The position numbers and the translations under genes are program-made. Under the pieces are notes generated by a model, which did not search any database, was not told the DNA's origin, and worked only from the letters and a program-made list of their open reading frames with translations. This document shows, piece by piece, positions 38,062 to 47,830 of a stretch of 64,000 nucleotides of DNA. The stretch is from CAZXEU01 sp965207385 (GTDB taxonomy: Bacteria; Bacteroidota; Rhodothermia; Rhodothermales; Bin80). The stretch covers positions 806,001 to 870,000 of the forward strand of contig CBDBLZ010000021.1 in assembly GCA_965207385.1 (NCBI GenBank). Reading direction: 5' to 3'. The stretch's first letter is position 1; each line of letters starts with the position of its first letter.

Positions 38062-39981
38062 CTAACGACCTGTCCGAAACGGCGCGGCCGGCAATCCTTC
38101 GTTGTTATAGAGATTGGCCCGGTCGGGATTGTCCGCCCATGCGTATCGCACTGCTGCGGGGTCCGCGACGGCATCGCTTGATATCACGACCGTGTTCCCT
38201 TCCAGACGCGCGTCGGCCCACACGAACGCTCCGTCCGCACCGGCCACCGCAAAGCCTCCAGGTTTCTCTCCGCGCGTAGTGAGTCCGGAGCCAACATGAT
38301 CAAAGTGCAGGGTGATCTCATTTCCGTCGATACGGTGCTCGCGGTAAACCGGACCTGAGTACACAAGCTCTTCGCCATAGGCGATGTGCCGCGCGGCCAG
38401 AGCCAGGCGGATTCCTACATCCTGTTTGTTGCGCGGGTGAATATCCAGCGCGTCGCCGATATCAATGGTTATGGCCTGACCGACGTTAGCAAGAGAGAGG
38501 GCGGATGCTTGCGACTCGCGGAGAATGGCCCAGTCGCTGTCCCCGGGTTCGGGTTCGGCCGCGCGGAAATTGGCGAGCGAAACGAAAAGGAAAGGCGCAT
38601 CTTCATGGTTCCAGAGAGCGCGCCAGCCGGAAATCATGGACTGGAACATGCCTGCGTACGCCGCCGCATCCTCCGCGTTGCCACCATTGGACTCCCCCTG
38701 GTACCAAAGAAATCCCGTCGCAGGAAACGATAGAATGGGATGAATCATCTTGTTGTAGAGTACCGTGGGCACATGGTTCTTCCCTGCATTCCGATTTACG
38801 GAAAACATGCCGATTCGGAATTTCCAAGTCCCGCCCAGTAGAGCCGTGCCGCCACGGGATTCGATTCTGAGATCGTCATCCATGCCCAACATGCCCCCGT
38901 TGCCGCCAAAGTCCTGAATGCGAACGGCGATGGTATTGGTGCCGGCTTGAAGGACTCCTTCCGGCAATTCGTAGACACGCAGGTTTCGGACACCCTGGGT
39001 CTGCCCGACCAGAACGCCGTTGACCCACGTCATGTCGCGGTCGTCCAGCTGCCCCAGGTGCAGCGTGGCACCGGGAAGCTGGTCCTCGCTTAGCTCGATC
39101 GTGGTCCTGTACCAGCCGACTCCGTCCAGCCCTTCGTATCCTGCGGACTCCCAGCTTCCGGGCACGGCAATGTCGCTCCATTGCGCCAGATCCAGGGCAG
39201 GGTCGGCCCACACGGCAACACTGTCCGCAAATCCCGGGTCCTCGGTATCGGATGCGCCGTGATCTACCGTATAGGTGTGCAGGAGCTCTTCGTAGGCCAG
39301 ACTGTCTGCCTCCAGAAGGGCTGCGATCGAGTCGGGGTGTACGTCCAGCATGTCGGGATCCATCCAGGCTTCGACGCGGCTGCCTCCCCAGGACGTGTTG
39401 AGGATGCCAACGGGGATATCCATGGTCTCGCGAAGCGACCGCGCAAAGAAGTATCCGACGGCCGTAAATGCGCCTACGTGTGCCGAGTCGGCCGGATGCC
39501 ATTCGCCGCCTGCCAGCGTGGATTGCGGGGTGTATGCCCAGGAGTGCGGGACCTTCAGGTGCCGGATCATCGGATCATTGGCCTCTCGAATCTCCTGCTC
39601 AGCATTTTGCGACACTATTACAGGCCACTCCATATTGGACTGCCCTGAAGCTATCCAAACATCACCGAACCAGATGTCGCCAAACTCCAGTTCCTCGTCG
39701 GAAGTCGAAACACCAAGCCGGTGCGGCCCTCCCGCTTCGTGTGCCTGAATTTCTGCGCGCCATGTCCCGTCGCGCCCTGCCCTCACTTCCTGCACCGCTT
39801 CGTCCAGCGCTACCGCGACGGTTTCTCCGGCCGTGGCGGTACCCCATACCGGAACAGTCGTATTGCGCTGCAACACTGCGCCATCAGAAAACAGGCGCGA
39901 GACCGTAAGGGGTGCTTCGACTCCAGGTCCCCTGCAGCCAAAAGCCAATAGAAGCGCGAGCAGAATTAGCGGGCGTGACAT
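38062..39981 (-). CDS. Sialate O-acetylesterase-like lipoprotein
   Basis: 639 residues from ATG 39981, starting at a lipoprotein signal (MSRPLILLALLLAFGC). The SGNH-type esterase core has IASGQSNMEWP with the nucleophile Ser115, then GILNTSWGGSRVEAW, and FLWYQGESNGGN as the conserved middle block. A beta-sandwich (WGTATAGETVAVALD) precedes the core, and a galactose-binding-like insert (about 260-385) interrupts it, as in family members that carry two carbohydrate-binding regions. It would remove O-acetyl groups from sugars and fits with the two sulfatases as a glycan-debranching set. Confidence 0.88.
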   Translation of the reverse strand: MSRPLILLALLLAFGCRGPGVEAPLTVSRLFSDGAVLQRNTTVPVWGTATAGETVAVALDEAVQEVRAGRDGTWRAEIQAHEAGGPHRLGVSTSDEELEFGDIWFGDVWIASGQSNMEWPVIVSQNAEQEIREANDPMIRHLKVPHSWAYTPQSTLAGGEWHPADSAHVGAFTAVGYFFARSLRETMDIPVGILNTSWGGSRVEAWMDPDMLDVHPDSIAALLEADSLAYEELLHTYTVDHGASDTEDPGFADSVAVWADPALDLAQWSDIAVPGSWESAGYEGLDGVGWYRTTIELSEDQLPGATLHLGQLDDRDMTWVNGVLVGQTQGVRNLRVYELPEGVLQAGTNTIAVRIQDFGGNGGMLGMDDDLRIESRGGTALLGGTWKFRIGMFSVNRNAGKNHVPTVLYNKMIHPILSFPATGFLWYQGESNGGNAEDAAAYAGMFQSMISGWRALWNHEDAPFLFVSLANFRAAEPEPGDSDWAILRESQASALSLANVGQAITIDIGDALDIHPRNKQDVGIRLALAARHIAYGEELVYSGPVYREHRIDGNEITLHFDHVGSGLTTRGEKPGGFAVAGADGAFVWADARLEGNTVVISSDAVADPAAVRYAWADNPDRANLYNNEGLPAAPFRTGR

Positions 39982-40381
39982 CTTGTTTCCAGATTTAGTG
40001 ACAAGCGAGGCCGTAGGCAGGCCAAAATAGGAAATAGCATGCGCCGGGCAAAGGTATGAACGAATGGCGGCTGGCGAATCCAGGGCCATGGTGGCTTGCG
40101 TCCGGCAATTGTCCGGGCTATGCGGGAGCGTTCCGGCAGCCTCCATGTCGCGCCCCGGTCAGGATTGCTCCACTCGTGCCGCGTCAGAGCCCGGTGGCGA
40201 TTCGGGCGCCCGCCTCCGGGGCAATTCCTGGCTGTCGCCGGAGCCCGGCAGGATCAGACTGCGGCATTCCGCAACTGCGCGCTTGATCGGATTCCGAGGC
40301 GAGCGGAAGCGCATTGCTCTGATTGGGCGGAAGCCGCTTTCGGCGTTGCACCTTCGCTGCAAAAGCTATCGCATCCGGACT
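39982..40381. other. Intergenic region
   Basis: 400 bases between two minus-strand genes (propeller upstream, esterase downstream). A frame continuing the esterase upstream to 40146 has no signal-peptide logic. I see no gene or strong regulatory element. Confidence 0.45.
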
Positions 40382-41599
40382 TTAGTGCTTTACAATCCGC
40401 GCTCTGACAACGTTCGGGGCGCCGGATTCATCTGTAGTGACGCCATAGAGCATGCCGTTGCGTACAATCGGTTCAGGATCAGAATGCAACGGGAACGGCA
40501 GGCGCAGTTCCGACAGATAACGTCCTTCAGGATCGAAGAGATCGAACAGGCGGCGTTCCTCCCCGGGCATCACAGCTTGCCGCTTCACCCAGAGATGGCC
40601 TTCATCGTCGCAGAAAAATGAGACAACTGCGGGCTTTGTTCGCGGAATCCTTGACCAGTCGACTGTTCCGCCCATATTGATGAACCACTGGAATCCCTCG
40701 CGTACGTCATCCATTTCTTCCTGCGTTACGGCGATCGGTTCATGGTCTCTGGAGACCCGTCGGAGCGTCTCTCCAGCCGAAGTCAATTCGACTAGCTCAT
40801 AGTCCTTGGTGGTCAGCGTCCAAAGGTTGCCGGTCGGCGAGAACCGCCAGTCGAAGGATCCCTGAAAGGGGATCCGCTCGCCAATGGACGAGAGCCCATC
40901 GTCAGTGACATGTGTGAAGGCTTCCCTTTCGGCGGTAGTCTCGGGAACCGGGATGGTGTCAAGCGGACTCAGCTGCTGATCAAACCGGGCCACTACATAG
41001 GTGATATCGAAATCAGTAAAGAATGGTACAATGGCGTTGTAGCGCCCCTGGAAGTCGAATCCGCCCCTGTACGGGTTCAGGCCTACTCCCGGGTTGCCTA
41101 TCGACTCGGTCCTGAGGTATCGACCTTCCGGATCGAAAACGGAAAGCTGCGCCTTGATCATCTGCATGACCAGGGCATCGCCGTTCTGACTGATGTCCAC
41201 TGCAAGGGCCTGTTCGAATTCTCCCGGCCCAGCCCCCTTGCTTCCAAACGTGCGCACAAACGTGCCGTCCGGATCAAATACGCTGATTTCCTGGGCCTGG
41301 AAATCGAGAACGAAGATCCGCCCTTGCCTATCTATATCAAAGGACATGATGCTTCCAAAGATCGGTGACTCGCCGGTGGAATCTATTCCAAGACGTAATT
41401 CCTCCACGAACTGCCAAGCGTCTGCCTGATCCCACAGCGGCTCATCGGTATTCCGGACTAGGAGCTCTCCGGAAGCAAGCGTGTCAATTGTGCCGGTCCA
41501 GCCTGCGTCGGCATCGAAGTTGCCCGGTTGACAGCCGGCGCCGCAAAAGGCGACCGTAAGGGCAAGCATCCAGCTTGCGACTGCGCGGGATGGTGACAT
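40382..41599 (-). CDS. 6-bladed beta-propeller lipoprotein A
   Basis: 405 residues from ATG 41599, beginning at a lipoprotein signal (WMLALTVAFCGAGC). NHL-like blades: IMSFDIDRQGRIFVLDFQAQEISVFDPDG, FVRTFGSKGAGPGEF, LSVFDPEGRYLRTES, then ...LFDPEGRYLSELRLP. The RTFGxxGxGPGEF blade end is the hallmark of the '6-bladed beta-propeller' lipoproteins common in Bacteroidota-like genomes, whose function is unknown. It diverges from propeller B across 402 bases. The middle region with HVTDDGLSSIGERIP is shared in type with propellers B and C. Confidence 0.83.
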   Translation of the reverse strand: MSPSRAVASWMLALTVAFCGAGCQPGNFDADAGWTGTIDTLASGELLVRNTDEPLWDQADAWQFVEELRLGIDSTGESPIFGSIMSFDIDRQGRIFVLDFQAQEISVFDPDGTFVRTFGSKGAGPGEFEQALAVDISQNGDALVMQMIKAQLSVFDPEGRYLRTESIGNPGVGLNPYRGGFDFQGRYNAIVPFFTDFDITYVVARFDQQLSPLDTIPVPETTAEREAFTHVTDDGLSSIGERIPFQGSFDWRFSPTGNLWTLTTKDYELVELTSAGETLRRVSRDHEPIAVTQEEMDDVREGFQWFINMGGTVDWSRIPRTKPAVVSFFCDDEGHLWVKRQAVMPGEERRLFDLFDPEGRYLSELRLPFPLHSDPEPIVRNGMLYGVTTDESGAPNVVRARIVKH

Positions 41600-42001
41600 G
41601 GCAAACTCCAGGCTTGGTGATACAATCCACGCGAGAGCGGGGACGCCATGAATATACGGTGTCGCCCCGGGGCATGGAGCGGCGAGAGTCACGATAGCGC
41701 GCGCCTGGCTGGAGTAGTCAACAGGCTCCCGGGTAGCAAGGCTCTCGCTTCGGCCAGTCAGGTGCCGTACTGCCCTCCAGGGTTCGGCCGCCTGGACGGT
41801 TGGGCGTGATTGGCGAGGCGGCGCATGCACGCTTTTACGCGGGGCGCTACCCCCGCATGCGTTCGGATAATGCGCCTGCGAAATAATGCGGGGCGTCGCT
41901 TCGGTAACAGTAAGGGCAATGCCGTAAGTTGTCTCGGCAGTCTGCTCTTGAACTTGCAGCAAAGGACTGTCGACCAACAATACCGACCGGGACCAACCCG
42001 C
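41600..42001. other. Divergent intergenic region between propeller genes A and B
   Basis: 402 bases. Frames open on both strands here have no protein character. It contains a dyad cluster at 41822-41861: a GCGGGG/CCCCGC hairpin (41839-41844, 41851-41856) within a CGCATGC/GCATGCG pair. It presumably holds both promoters. Confidence 0.45.
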
Positions 42002-43153
42002 ATGACGAGTGCAATCAGGTTGTGCAACGGTAGGGCTATAGCGGTTCTTCTGGCAGCTGTTCTGGCCGCCGGCGCATGCCAGCGCGCCGCAGACCAGGGC
42101 GGCAATCGCCCGGCAAGCGTCCTTGTGCTGACCGAAGCCTACCGGATTGGCGATGAGGCCGCCGGGGATTCGGTGCTCTTGGGCAGTGTTCTCGGCATGG
42201 CCGTTGATTCCAGGGGGCAGCTATATGTCACGGACAGCGGATTCGGGGGCGTTCGTGTGTATTCGTCTGACGGGGCACTGATTGGCCGAATTGGACGGGA
42301 GGGTAGAGGTCCCGGAGAATTTGCGCAAACACCCTCGGTGCAGGTAGGGCCAGGTGATTCCCTGTATGCATGGGATTCCTACGCGGGCCAGCTGTCCATC
42401 TTTGCGCCAAATGATCATCCGTTTGTTTCAAGACTGGATGTGGGGTTATCCGAAAGTGATCGCCTCTACCCCTCTGAAGTACTTGCCGCGACGGGCCGAG
42501 GCTTCCTCTTCCAGTACCGGCCCTTTTTCTCAGCGGGCTCCGACGAGCTCAGCAGCAGGCGTGATCGGGTCAAGCTGGTGGACTGGAACGGCGCCGTATT
42601 GGAGGAATCCGTTGCGGAACTGCCCAGCAGGGAGGGCCTGGCAATTGCAACAAGCACTTCTGTTACTGCTTACGGACTTCCTTTTGCCGTCAGTCCCCAC
42701 TTCGCCGTCGGCTCCACCGAGGTATTGTATTACGGCTCGAACGACGCCATCCGTATTGCGAGCATGTCATTGATGAGTGCCATGCAGGGAGAATTCACCG
42801 TGCCGCATACGCCGGTGCCGATTACGGCAGCGGAGCGGGCGCAGACTATCGCGGAAGCTCCCGAGGACTTCCATGAACTTCTGAGAGAGCATCTTCCGGC
42901 CGTCAAGCCGTCATTCAGCAGGCTTGTGCCGGACGACGCCGGCCGTCTGTGGATTGAACTCAACCGGAGTGAGGGTGAGGACACAATAACGTGGCTGATT
43001 GTTGACGAGGACGGTTTTGTAGTCTCCAGAGCTCATTTGCCTGAGAACGTGCGGCTATCGGTCATTCGTGGCGGCCGCGCGTATGGCATCTTGACGGAAA
43101 AAGCAACCGGGGCGCCGATGGTTGCCGTTTGGAGCATCCATCCGCAGCAATAG
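42002..43153 (+). CDS. 6-bladed beta-propeller lipoprotein B
   Basis: 383 residues from ATG 42002, starting at a lipoprotein signal (VLLAAVLAAGAC). Blades: LGMAVDSRGQLYVTDSGFGGVRVYSSDG, LIGRIGREGRGPGEFAQ, then DSLYAWDSYAGQLSIFAP. It is clearly paralogous to propeller C at 46.5 kb: both have a 'RIGxEAxGDxVLxGxxLGMAV' opening and a C-terminal SVIRGGRAYG/RVIRDGRAYG ending. It is followed 56 bases later by a TPR-thioredoxin lipoprotein on the same strand. Confidence 0.83.
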   Translation: MTSAIRLCNGRAIAVLLAAVLAAGACQRAADQGGNRPASVLVLTEAYRIGDEAAGDSVLLGSVLGMAVDSRGQLYVTDSGFGGVRVYSSDGALIGRIGREGRGPGEFAQTPSVQVGPGDSLYAWDSYAGQLSIFAPNDHPFVSRLDVGLSESDRLYPSEVLAATGRGFLFQYRPFFSAGSDELSSRRDRVKLVDWNGAVLEESVAELPSREGLAIATSTSVTAYGLPFAVSPHFAVGSTEVLYYGSNDAIRIASMSLMSAMQGEFTVPHTPVPITAAERAQTIAEAPEDFHELLREHLPAVKPSFSRLVPDDAGRLWIELNRSEGEDTITWLIVDEDGFVVSRAHLPENVRLSVIRGGRAYGILTEKATGAPMVAVWSIHPQQ

Positions 43154-43159
43154 GTATTC

Positions 43160-43167
43160 TATCTTTG
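43160..43167 (+). promoter_or_regulatory. Possible -7 promoter element
   Basis: TATCTTTG at 43160-43167 is a perfect match to the Bacteroidota -7 consensus TAnnTTTG, 42 bases before the start of the TPR-thioredoxin gene. A TTTG at 43128-43131 is 28 bases upstream, longer than the usual 19-20, so the -33 element is uncertain. Confidence 0.3.
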
Positions 43168-43209
43168 AAGCGTTCCTACACGCATCAGCTACAAACGACG
43201 GTGCCCTCC

Positions 43210-45303
43210 ATGCGAAATGCGACGCCACTGGCGCCATACGCCGTTTTGCTCGCGCTGTCGCTCGCGGCGCTCGCCCTTGCGTCCTGTTCGGATTCCGGGC
43301 CGAGTGCGGAAGAACGCTTGCAGCGTGCGCGTCAGGACTTTGAAGCCTTCAACTTCCTGGCTGCGCGCGACGGTTTCGCGCAAGCCCTGGAGAAGGACCC
43401 TGAGAATGCCGAGGCAGCTTACGGCTATGCCCGCGTTTTGGACGAACTTAACCAGTACGAGGATGCGATTGCGGCTTACGAACAGGCAATGGATCTTTCC
43501 GCCGATGATCCGCGCGTGCACGAAGGATACCTTAACACACTGGTCTGGGGCGGAAAGCTTCGCGGGCGGCGCGACTGGCTTGATCGTGCCATCGAGGTTG
43601 GCAGCGGGACCATTCGAGCCTTTCCGGGTCGCGTTGAGCCGTATGAGAGTGTTGAGGACGCCGTTGGCGAGCTGAACCAGTCAAATAGGTGGCTTGAGAT
43701 TCTGGACTCATTGGCGACCGATGCGGGAGGAACCCACGCAACACGTATCGATGCATCGCCGGTCTGTCGCATTCACCATGTGCAGGCGCGCCTGACCGCG
43801 GCGCGCTCGGCCGGCGACGAGGAAGCGGCAGCCGCGATATTGGACGAATTGCGCCGGGAGCTGGAAGCTGCCGGCGTAGTTGCCAGCGGAGCGGACGCCG
43901 ACCCGGGCCGCCAGTACTTTCTGGCCGTAGGGTACGGCATTCTGGGAGAATCCGAACTGCAGCGCACTTGGCTGAGCCGTCTTGATGAAACGCCGGAGGG
44001 CCGGCGGATGGGCGGGAGCATGGTCCATACTTACGTGCACTTCATGGCCCATTTCGCAGCGCGCGATTCGTCCTTTGAAGAGCGGCTGAAAGTCACCGGG
44101 CGCTGGAAGCGGCGCTTCCTGCCAACCTGGGACAGTGGTGATGTCGGCTCCTACAGAGTTGCGCTTTCAGAGGAGCTGTCGATACTGAGTCAGGAAGCGC
44201 GGCGTCAGCGGAACGAGGCGGGAAGGGCGAGCCCAGAATTGCTGGATCGAGTCATGGACACGAGCCGGGATCTGGTACGCCTGGATACCTGGGGCGGGGC
44301 ACGGCGGTATTCTAGCATGATCCGGACGCTCCTGGATCATGATGAAAGGCTGGAGGAGGCACTTGAGCTCGCGGACGAGGCAATTTATGCGCTTCAGCAA
44401 AAGCAGCCCGGCCTGATCTATCCCGGCGTTCGAGCGGACGCTATGGAGCGCTCGACCGGGAACTGGATTGCCGTCCTTGAAAACCTCAGGGGGCGGGCTT
44501 TGGTTGCCCTGGAACGGGATTCGGAAGCCGAGCAGTCATTCCTTAGGGCAATAGACACTGCGCCACGCAGCGACCGCCTTGCGGCACTTGGCAGACTCCT
44601 TGCGAGGCAGGGCAGGGACGAGGAGGCGTATGCAATGCTGGTGGAGGCATTGGCACGCGACACCGAAGATGAGCGGCTCGGCAATGAAGCCGACAGCATT
44701 CGCGCAGCAGCAGTTGAGGTGGCGTCGCGCTTGGGGGACGGCGATGCGGCTGCGGACGCCGCGCTGCTGGACGCCGATCTTGAGGCAGCGCGACTGGAGG
44801 TTGCCGAAGCAGCCGTACGGCGACTGGTTGACGACCGTCTCGATCGGGTGGCCCCGGATTTCAGTCTGACCGATACGAGGGGAACCGAGTGGCAATTGTC
44901 GCAGCTACGCGGGAAGGTTGTGGTGCTTAACTACTGGGCCACCTGGTGCGGGCCTTGCCGCTCCGAGTTTCCGCACTACCGGGACCTGGTCAACTCATAT
45001 GCGGCTGCCGAAGACGTGGTGTTTCTTGCCATCACGACCGATGTTGATCACAGCGAAACGCGCCAATTCCTCGCGGAGAACGGCTATGACTTTACTGTCC
45101 TCTACGATGAAGGAAGCGCCACGGACTTTGGCGTCAATGGCATACCCGCCCACTATATCCTGGGCCCCAATGGGCGCATTCAATACGCATCTTCCGGCTT
45201 CCCGGGAGCGGAGCGCTACGACAGGGAAATGCGATTGCGAATAGAGGCGTTGCGCCTAAATGGAGAGACTACAATAAACCCATCCGCTGCCGGCGGAGAC
45301 TAG
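43210..45303 (+). CDS. TPR-containing thioredoxin-like (TlpA-type) lipoprotein
   Basis: 697 residues from ATG 43210, with lipobox LALASC. Residues about 35-120 have TPR pairs (FNFLAARDGFAQALEKDPENAEAAYGYARVLDELNQYEDAIAAYEQAM); further helical repeats continue to about 545. Residues about 560-690 are an AhpC/TSA-Redoxin domain: APDFSLTDTRGTEWQLSQLRGKVVVLNYWATWCGPC-type start with the redox pair in WCGPC (about 579-583), FLAITTD, GVNGIPAHYILGP with the cis-proline. It would reduce disulfides or act as a thiol oxidoreductase in the periplasm, anchored to a protein-binding TPR arm. Confidence 0.9.
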   Translation: MRNATPLAPYAVLLALSLAALALASCSDSGPSAEERLQRARQDFEAFNFLAARDGFAQALEKDPENAEAAYGYARVLDELNQYEDAIAAYEQAMDLSADDPRVHEGYLNTLVWGGKLRGRRDWLDRAIEVGSGTIRAFPGRVEPYESVEDAVGELNQSNRWLEILDSLATDAGGTHATRIDASPVCRIHHVQARLTAARSAGDEEAAAAILDELRRELEAAGVVASGADADPGRQYFLAVGYGILGESELQRTWLSRLDETPEGRRMGGSMVHTYVHFMAHFAARDSSFEERLKVTGRWKRRFLPTWDSGDVGSYRVALSEELSILSQEARRQRNEAGRASPELLDRVMDTSRDLVRLDTWGGARRYSSMIRTLLDHDERLEEALELADEAIYALQQKQPGLIYPGVRADAMERSTGNWIAVLENLRGRALVALERDSEAEQSFLRAIDTAPRSDRLAALGRLLARQGRDEEAYAMLVEALARDTEDERLGNEADSIRAAAVEVASRLGDGDAAADAALLDADLEAARLEVAEAAVRRLVDDRLDRVAPDFSLTDTRGTEWQLSQLRGKVVVLNYWATWCGPCRSEFPHYRDLVNSYAAAEDVVFLAITTDVDHSETRQFLAENGYDFTVLYDEGSATDFGVNGIPAHYILGPNGRIQYASSGFPGAERYDREMRLRIEALRLNGETTINPSAAGGD

Positions 45304-45390
45304 TCGCAGCTTCTCTCTCCGCGAGGGTTCCGCCGCGCACCGGGAAGCTCTTACGGACTGAAGGGCGCTGCCTGGATCCCACCTTTATCG

Positions 45391-45420
45391 CAGAGAGGCC
45401 CCGCTATGCCGGGCTCTCTG
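45391..45420. terminator. Terminator-like hairpin between convergent genes
   Basis: CAGAGAG(G)CCC / GGGCTCTCTG around a 9-base loop (45391-45420): ten base pairs with one bulge. It lies after the TPR-thioredoxin gene (+) and 124 bases beyond the stop of the small membrane protein (-). There is no T tract. Confidence 0.4.
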
Positions 45421-45543
45421 TAGCTCCCGCGCAGTCCACGCATTTGATTCTCGGGTCAAGCAGCAGTAGCCGGCGCGCTTGCCGCGCGGCACCCGCATCG
45501 GATGAGCCTAGGGAGACGCTTACGCCTGGCGGCCGGTCCTTTT

Positions 45544-45777
45544 TCACTGCACCATTCCTTTTCGGCCCCGCGTTGCATCGTAATACCCGTAGAGGATAAG
45601 TCCACCCCAAGCTACCCATCTCCAGCTTGGCTCTGTGTAGGCTACCTGCATGGCAATCAGCGCGATCGCCGCAGGGAAAAAGATCGCGAGGCGAGTAGGT
45701 GTCGACATTGCCCGCATCCGGGGGCGGATGTACGGATACAGAGCAATGCAGACGGCAAGTGTGATCAAGATGAACAT
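45544..45777 (-). CDS. Small three-helix membrane protein, unknown
   Basis: 77 residues from ATG 45777 (an in-frame start at 45855 would add 26 non-hydrophobic residues). Three hydrophobic segments: FILITLAVCIALYPYI, LAIFFPAAIALIAMQVAY and WVAWGGLILYGYY, separated by short charged loops, so it is probably a real membrane protein. No Shine-Dalgarno sequence and no recognised family. It lies between the thioredoxin gene and propeller C. Confidence 0.45.
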   Translation of the reverse strand: MFILITLAVCIALYPYIRPRMRAMSTPTRLAIFFPAAIALIAMQVAYTEPSWRWVAWGGLILYGYYDATRGRKGMVQ

Positions 45778-46477
45778 ACCGTCCCGAGCGATCCGAATGT
45801 GCAAACATGGGGGCATTTTCCATGTTTCGCTCACCATTCGGCGCAAGGCAGACAAGGGTTGATAGCATTTGCAGCCCGGCTACTCTTGATTCAGAAGAAA
45901 TGGGTTGCATGCTCAGCGCTGTTCATGTCTCCGCAGTGGGCGCAATGGACGGTCCAGCAAGACTTGATTGGCAGATCACAAGTGGTGCACTATAGGCACG
46001 AGCGGATGGATGCAATGGCCGTCAGTGAGTATTGCGAGGGGTAGTTCCACTTCCCGGCCTCGATGTGAGGGCAGCTGGAGCTGGCAGTCACAGCGCTGCT
46101 CAAGGCGCCGCTGTCCAGGCGAGTAGACAGACAGCTCGAGTCGGCGCACTAAACCTCTGGCGGTGATTTAAGTCGAGCCAGGGTGTCCGAAATCCCGAAG
46201 CGCAACGCCGGTCCAGAAAGCCCCTTGGAATCCCATATTCTCCGGACCGCGGCATTGCGTGTATCTTCCGTTCAGGCGCCCCGTATACTTTTGGAGAAGG
46301 CGATCAAATCCCGGACTGCGTGGATAGAGCTCGGGAGCAGCCGCAGCAGAAATCGGCCAGTCACCCCGCGTTGGGCCGAGAGCCTGCGGATTGGCGCTTG
46401 ACACCGCGTGGCAGTCGTTGCTTGCTCGGCGCCGCGTCCGCATTTGGTCACCGGCACAAGCTTCACTGCCAAGTCCG
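45778..46477. other. Gene-poor stretch
   Basis: 700 bases upstream of propeller C. Open frames on both strands here are short, rich in Arg/Cys/His/Ser and without signal peptides or recognisable domains. A TATCTTCC element near 46260 may be promoter remnants. Confidence 0.45.
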
Positions 46478-47686
46478 ATGTCCGGTCCCATGTACTCTGC
46501 TCAATCCCGCAAATGCGCCGCCCGAGTTCTTATTCCGGGACTTGTTCCCTTATTCCTTGCCGGCTGTTCCGGCCAAGTCACGACCGCAGAGGGAGATGAC
46601 CCAGCGGAAGGTGCCCGCCTGGTATTGTCGGAGGTTTTCCGAATAGGTGAAGAGGCTAGTGGCGACGCCGTGCTCTTCGGCCCGATCTTGGGCATGGCCG
46701 TAAACTCTGCCGGCCATCTCTTCGTCGCGGACTGGAATTCAGAATCCGTGCATGTCTTCTCCGATGCCGGTGGACTAATCGGACTTGTCGGTAGCCGCGG
46801 CGAGGGACCGGGTGAATTTGAACGGGCATCCGGTTTAGCAATTGGCCGTAATGATACGGTATTCGTTTGGGATGGCCAGAATGATCGGCTGTCCGCCTTT
46901 GAACCTGATAGTCACTCCTTCGCCTACAGCGTAACTGTAGAGGCGAATGATTTCAGCAATCCGAATGCCCTTATCGGCGTGACGGATGCGGGCTTTCTGA
47001 TTCGCTTTACGCCACCGTATTGGGCCCCTGGGTCCGGCACGGGTCTTTCGCCTGATGCCGAGCGTGTTTCTGTAGTGAAGCTTGCAGACAGGAACGGAAC
47101 GATTGTGGGTGAGCCCGTGGCGACCTTGCCCGCCTCCGAAGTAATTGTGCATACGTTCGACGATGCCACCAGCGTAATTCCGTTGCCGTTTGGGCGGGGC
47201 AACTTTTTTCGCTGGAGTACCAGCGGTCGCCTGCTTTTCGGTTGGAACGAGACCATTGCCATCGCAATAGGTACGACCACCGGGCAGGTGCAAGACACGG
47301 TCGAGAACGTGGCTCGGGCCGTGTCCGTAACCGACAGGGACCTGAATGTCTATCTGAAGGGAAGGTCGCGGCAGATCAGGCAAATTATCAGATCGTACGA
47401 CCTGCCCAAGACCAAACCGGCCTACGACACTTTTGTGGTCGACGACCGGGATCGGATCTGGATCAAGATGGCGCGGGAAGCAAAGGAAACTGATGCTACA
47501 TGGATAGTGCTAAATGCGGAAAGCGTCGTTGTTGCAAATGCCGTACTGCCTGGAAGCATCGACCTGCGAGTCATCAGGGACGGTCGCGCCTACGGCAGCG
47601 GCATGACGCAGTCCGGCGAGCCGTTCGTTGCAGCCTATGGCCTTGGCAGCGGAGAATTGGCCTGGACTGAATCCCGGCCTCGCTAA
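46478..47686 (+). CDS. 6-bladed beta-propeller lipoprotein C
   Basis: 402 residues from ATG 46478 (ATG 46490 is also possible), with lipobox LVPLFLAGC about 29 residues in. It has the same opening as propeller B (RIGEEASGDAVLFGPILGMAVNS), blade ADWNSESVHVFSDAG, LVGSRGEGPGEFERA, and ends LRVIRDGRAYGSGM. The middle is divergent. B and C are tandem paralogues separated by the thioredoxin gene and the small membrane protein. Ligand and role unknown. Confidence 0.8.
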   Translation: MSGPMYSAQSRKCAARVLIPGLVPLFLAGCSGQVTTAEGDDPAEGARLVLSEVFRIGEEASGDAVLFGPILGMAVNSAGHLFVADWNSESVHVFSDAGGLIGLVGSRGEGPGEFERASGLAIGRNDTVFVWDGQNDRLSAFEPDSHSFAYSVTVEANDFSNPNALIGVTDAGFLIRFTPPYWAPGSGTGLSPDAERVSVVKLADRNGTIVGEPVATLPASEVIVHTFDDATSVIPLPFGRGNFFRWSTSGRLLFGWNETIAIAIGTTTGQVQDTVENVARAVSVTDRDLNVYLKGRSRQIRQIIRSYDLPKTKPAYDTFVVDDRDRIWIKMAREAKETDATWIVLNAESVVVANAVLPGSIDLRVIRDGRAYGSGMTQSGEPFVAAYGLGSGELAWTESRPR

Positions 47687-47830
47687 CTCGAACCGATCCA
47701 CCAAACGGAGGCCTTAAGTCTCGGGGCGTTCGCGTTTGCGGTCGGCCCCAAGTAGTGCGACCGCGATCATTCCGGGGACATGCCACTTCCCGCCCGGCAA
47801 GTACCGCGTATGCCTGGCGCCGGGTCTTGG

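Noticed and set aside
37623..38279. 218-residue plus-strand frame over the hairpin-rich intergenic region
   Set aside because: The translation is Ala/Arg/Pro-rich and runs into the esterase gene antisense; nothing suggests a protein.
45404..45910. 168-residue minus-strand frame ending CVDCAG, possible frameshift extension of the small membrane protein
   Set aside because: It could be read as a zinc-ribbon-like tail after a frameshift, but there is no evidence for the shift and the frame itself lacks protein character.
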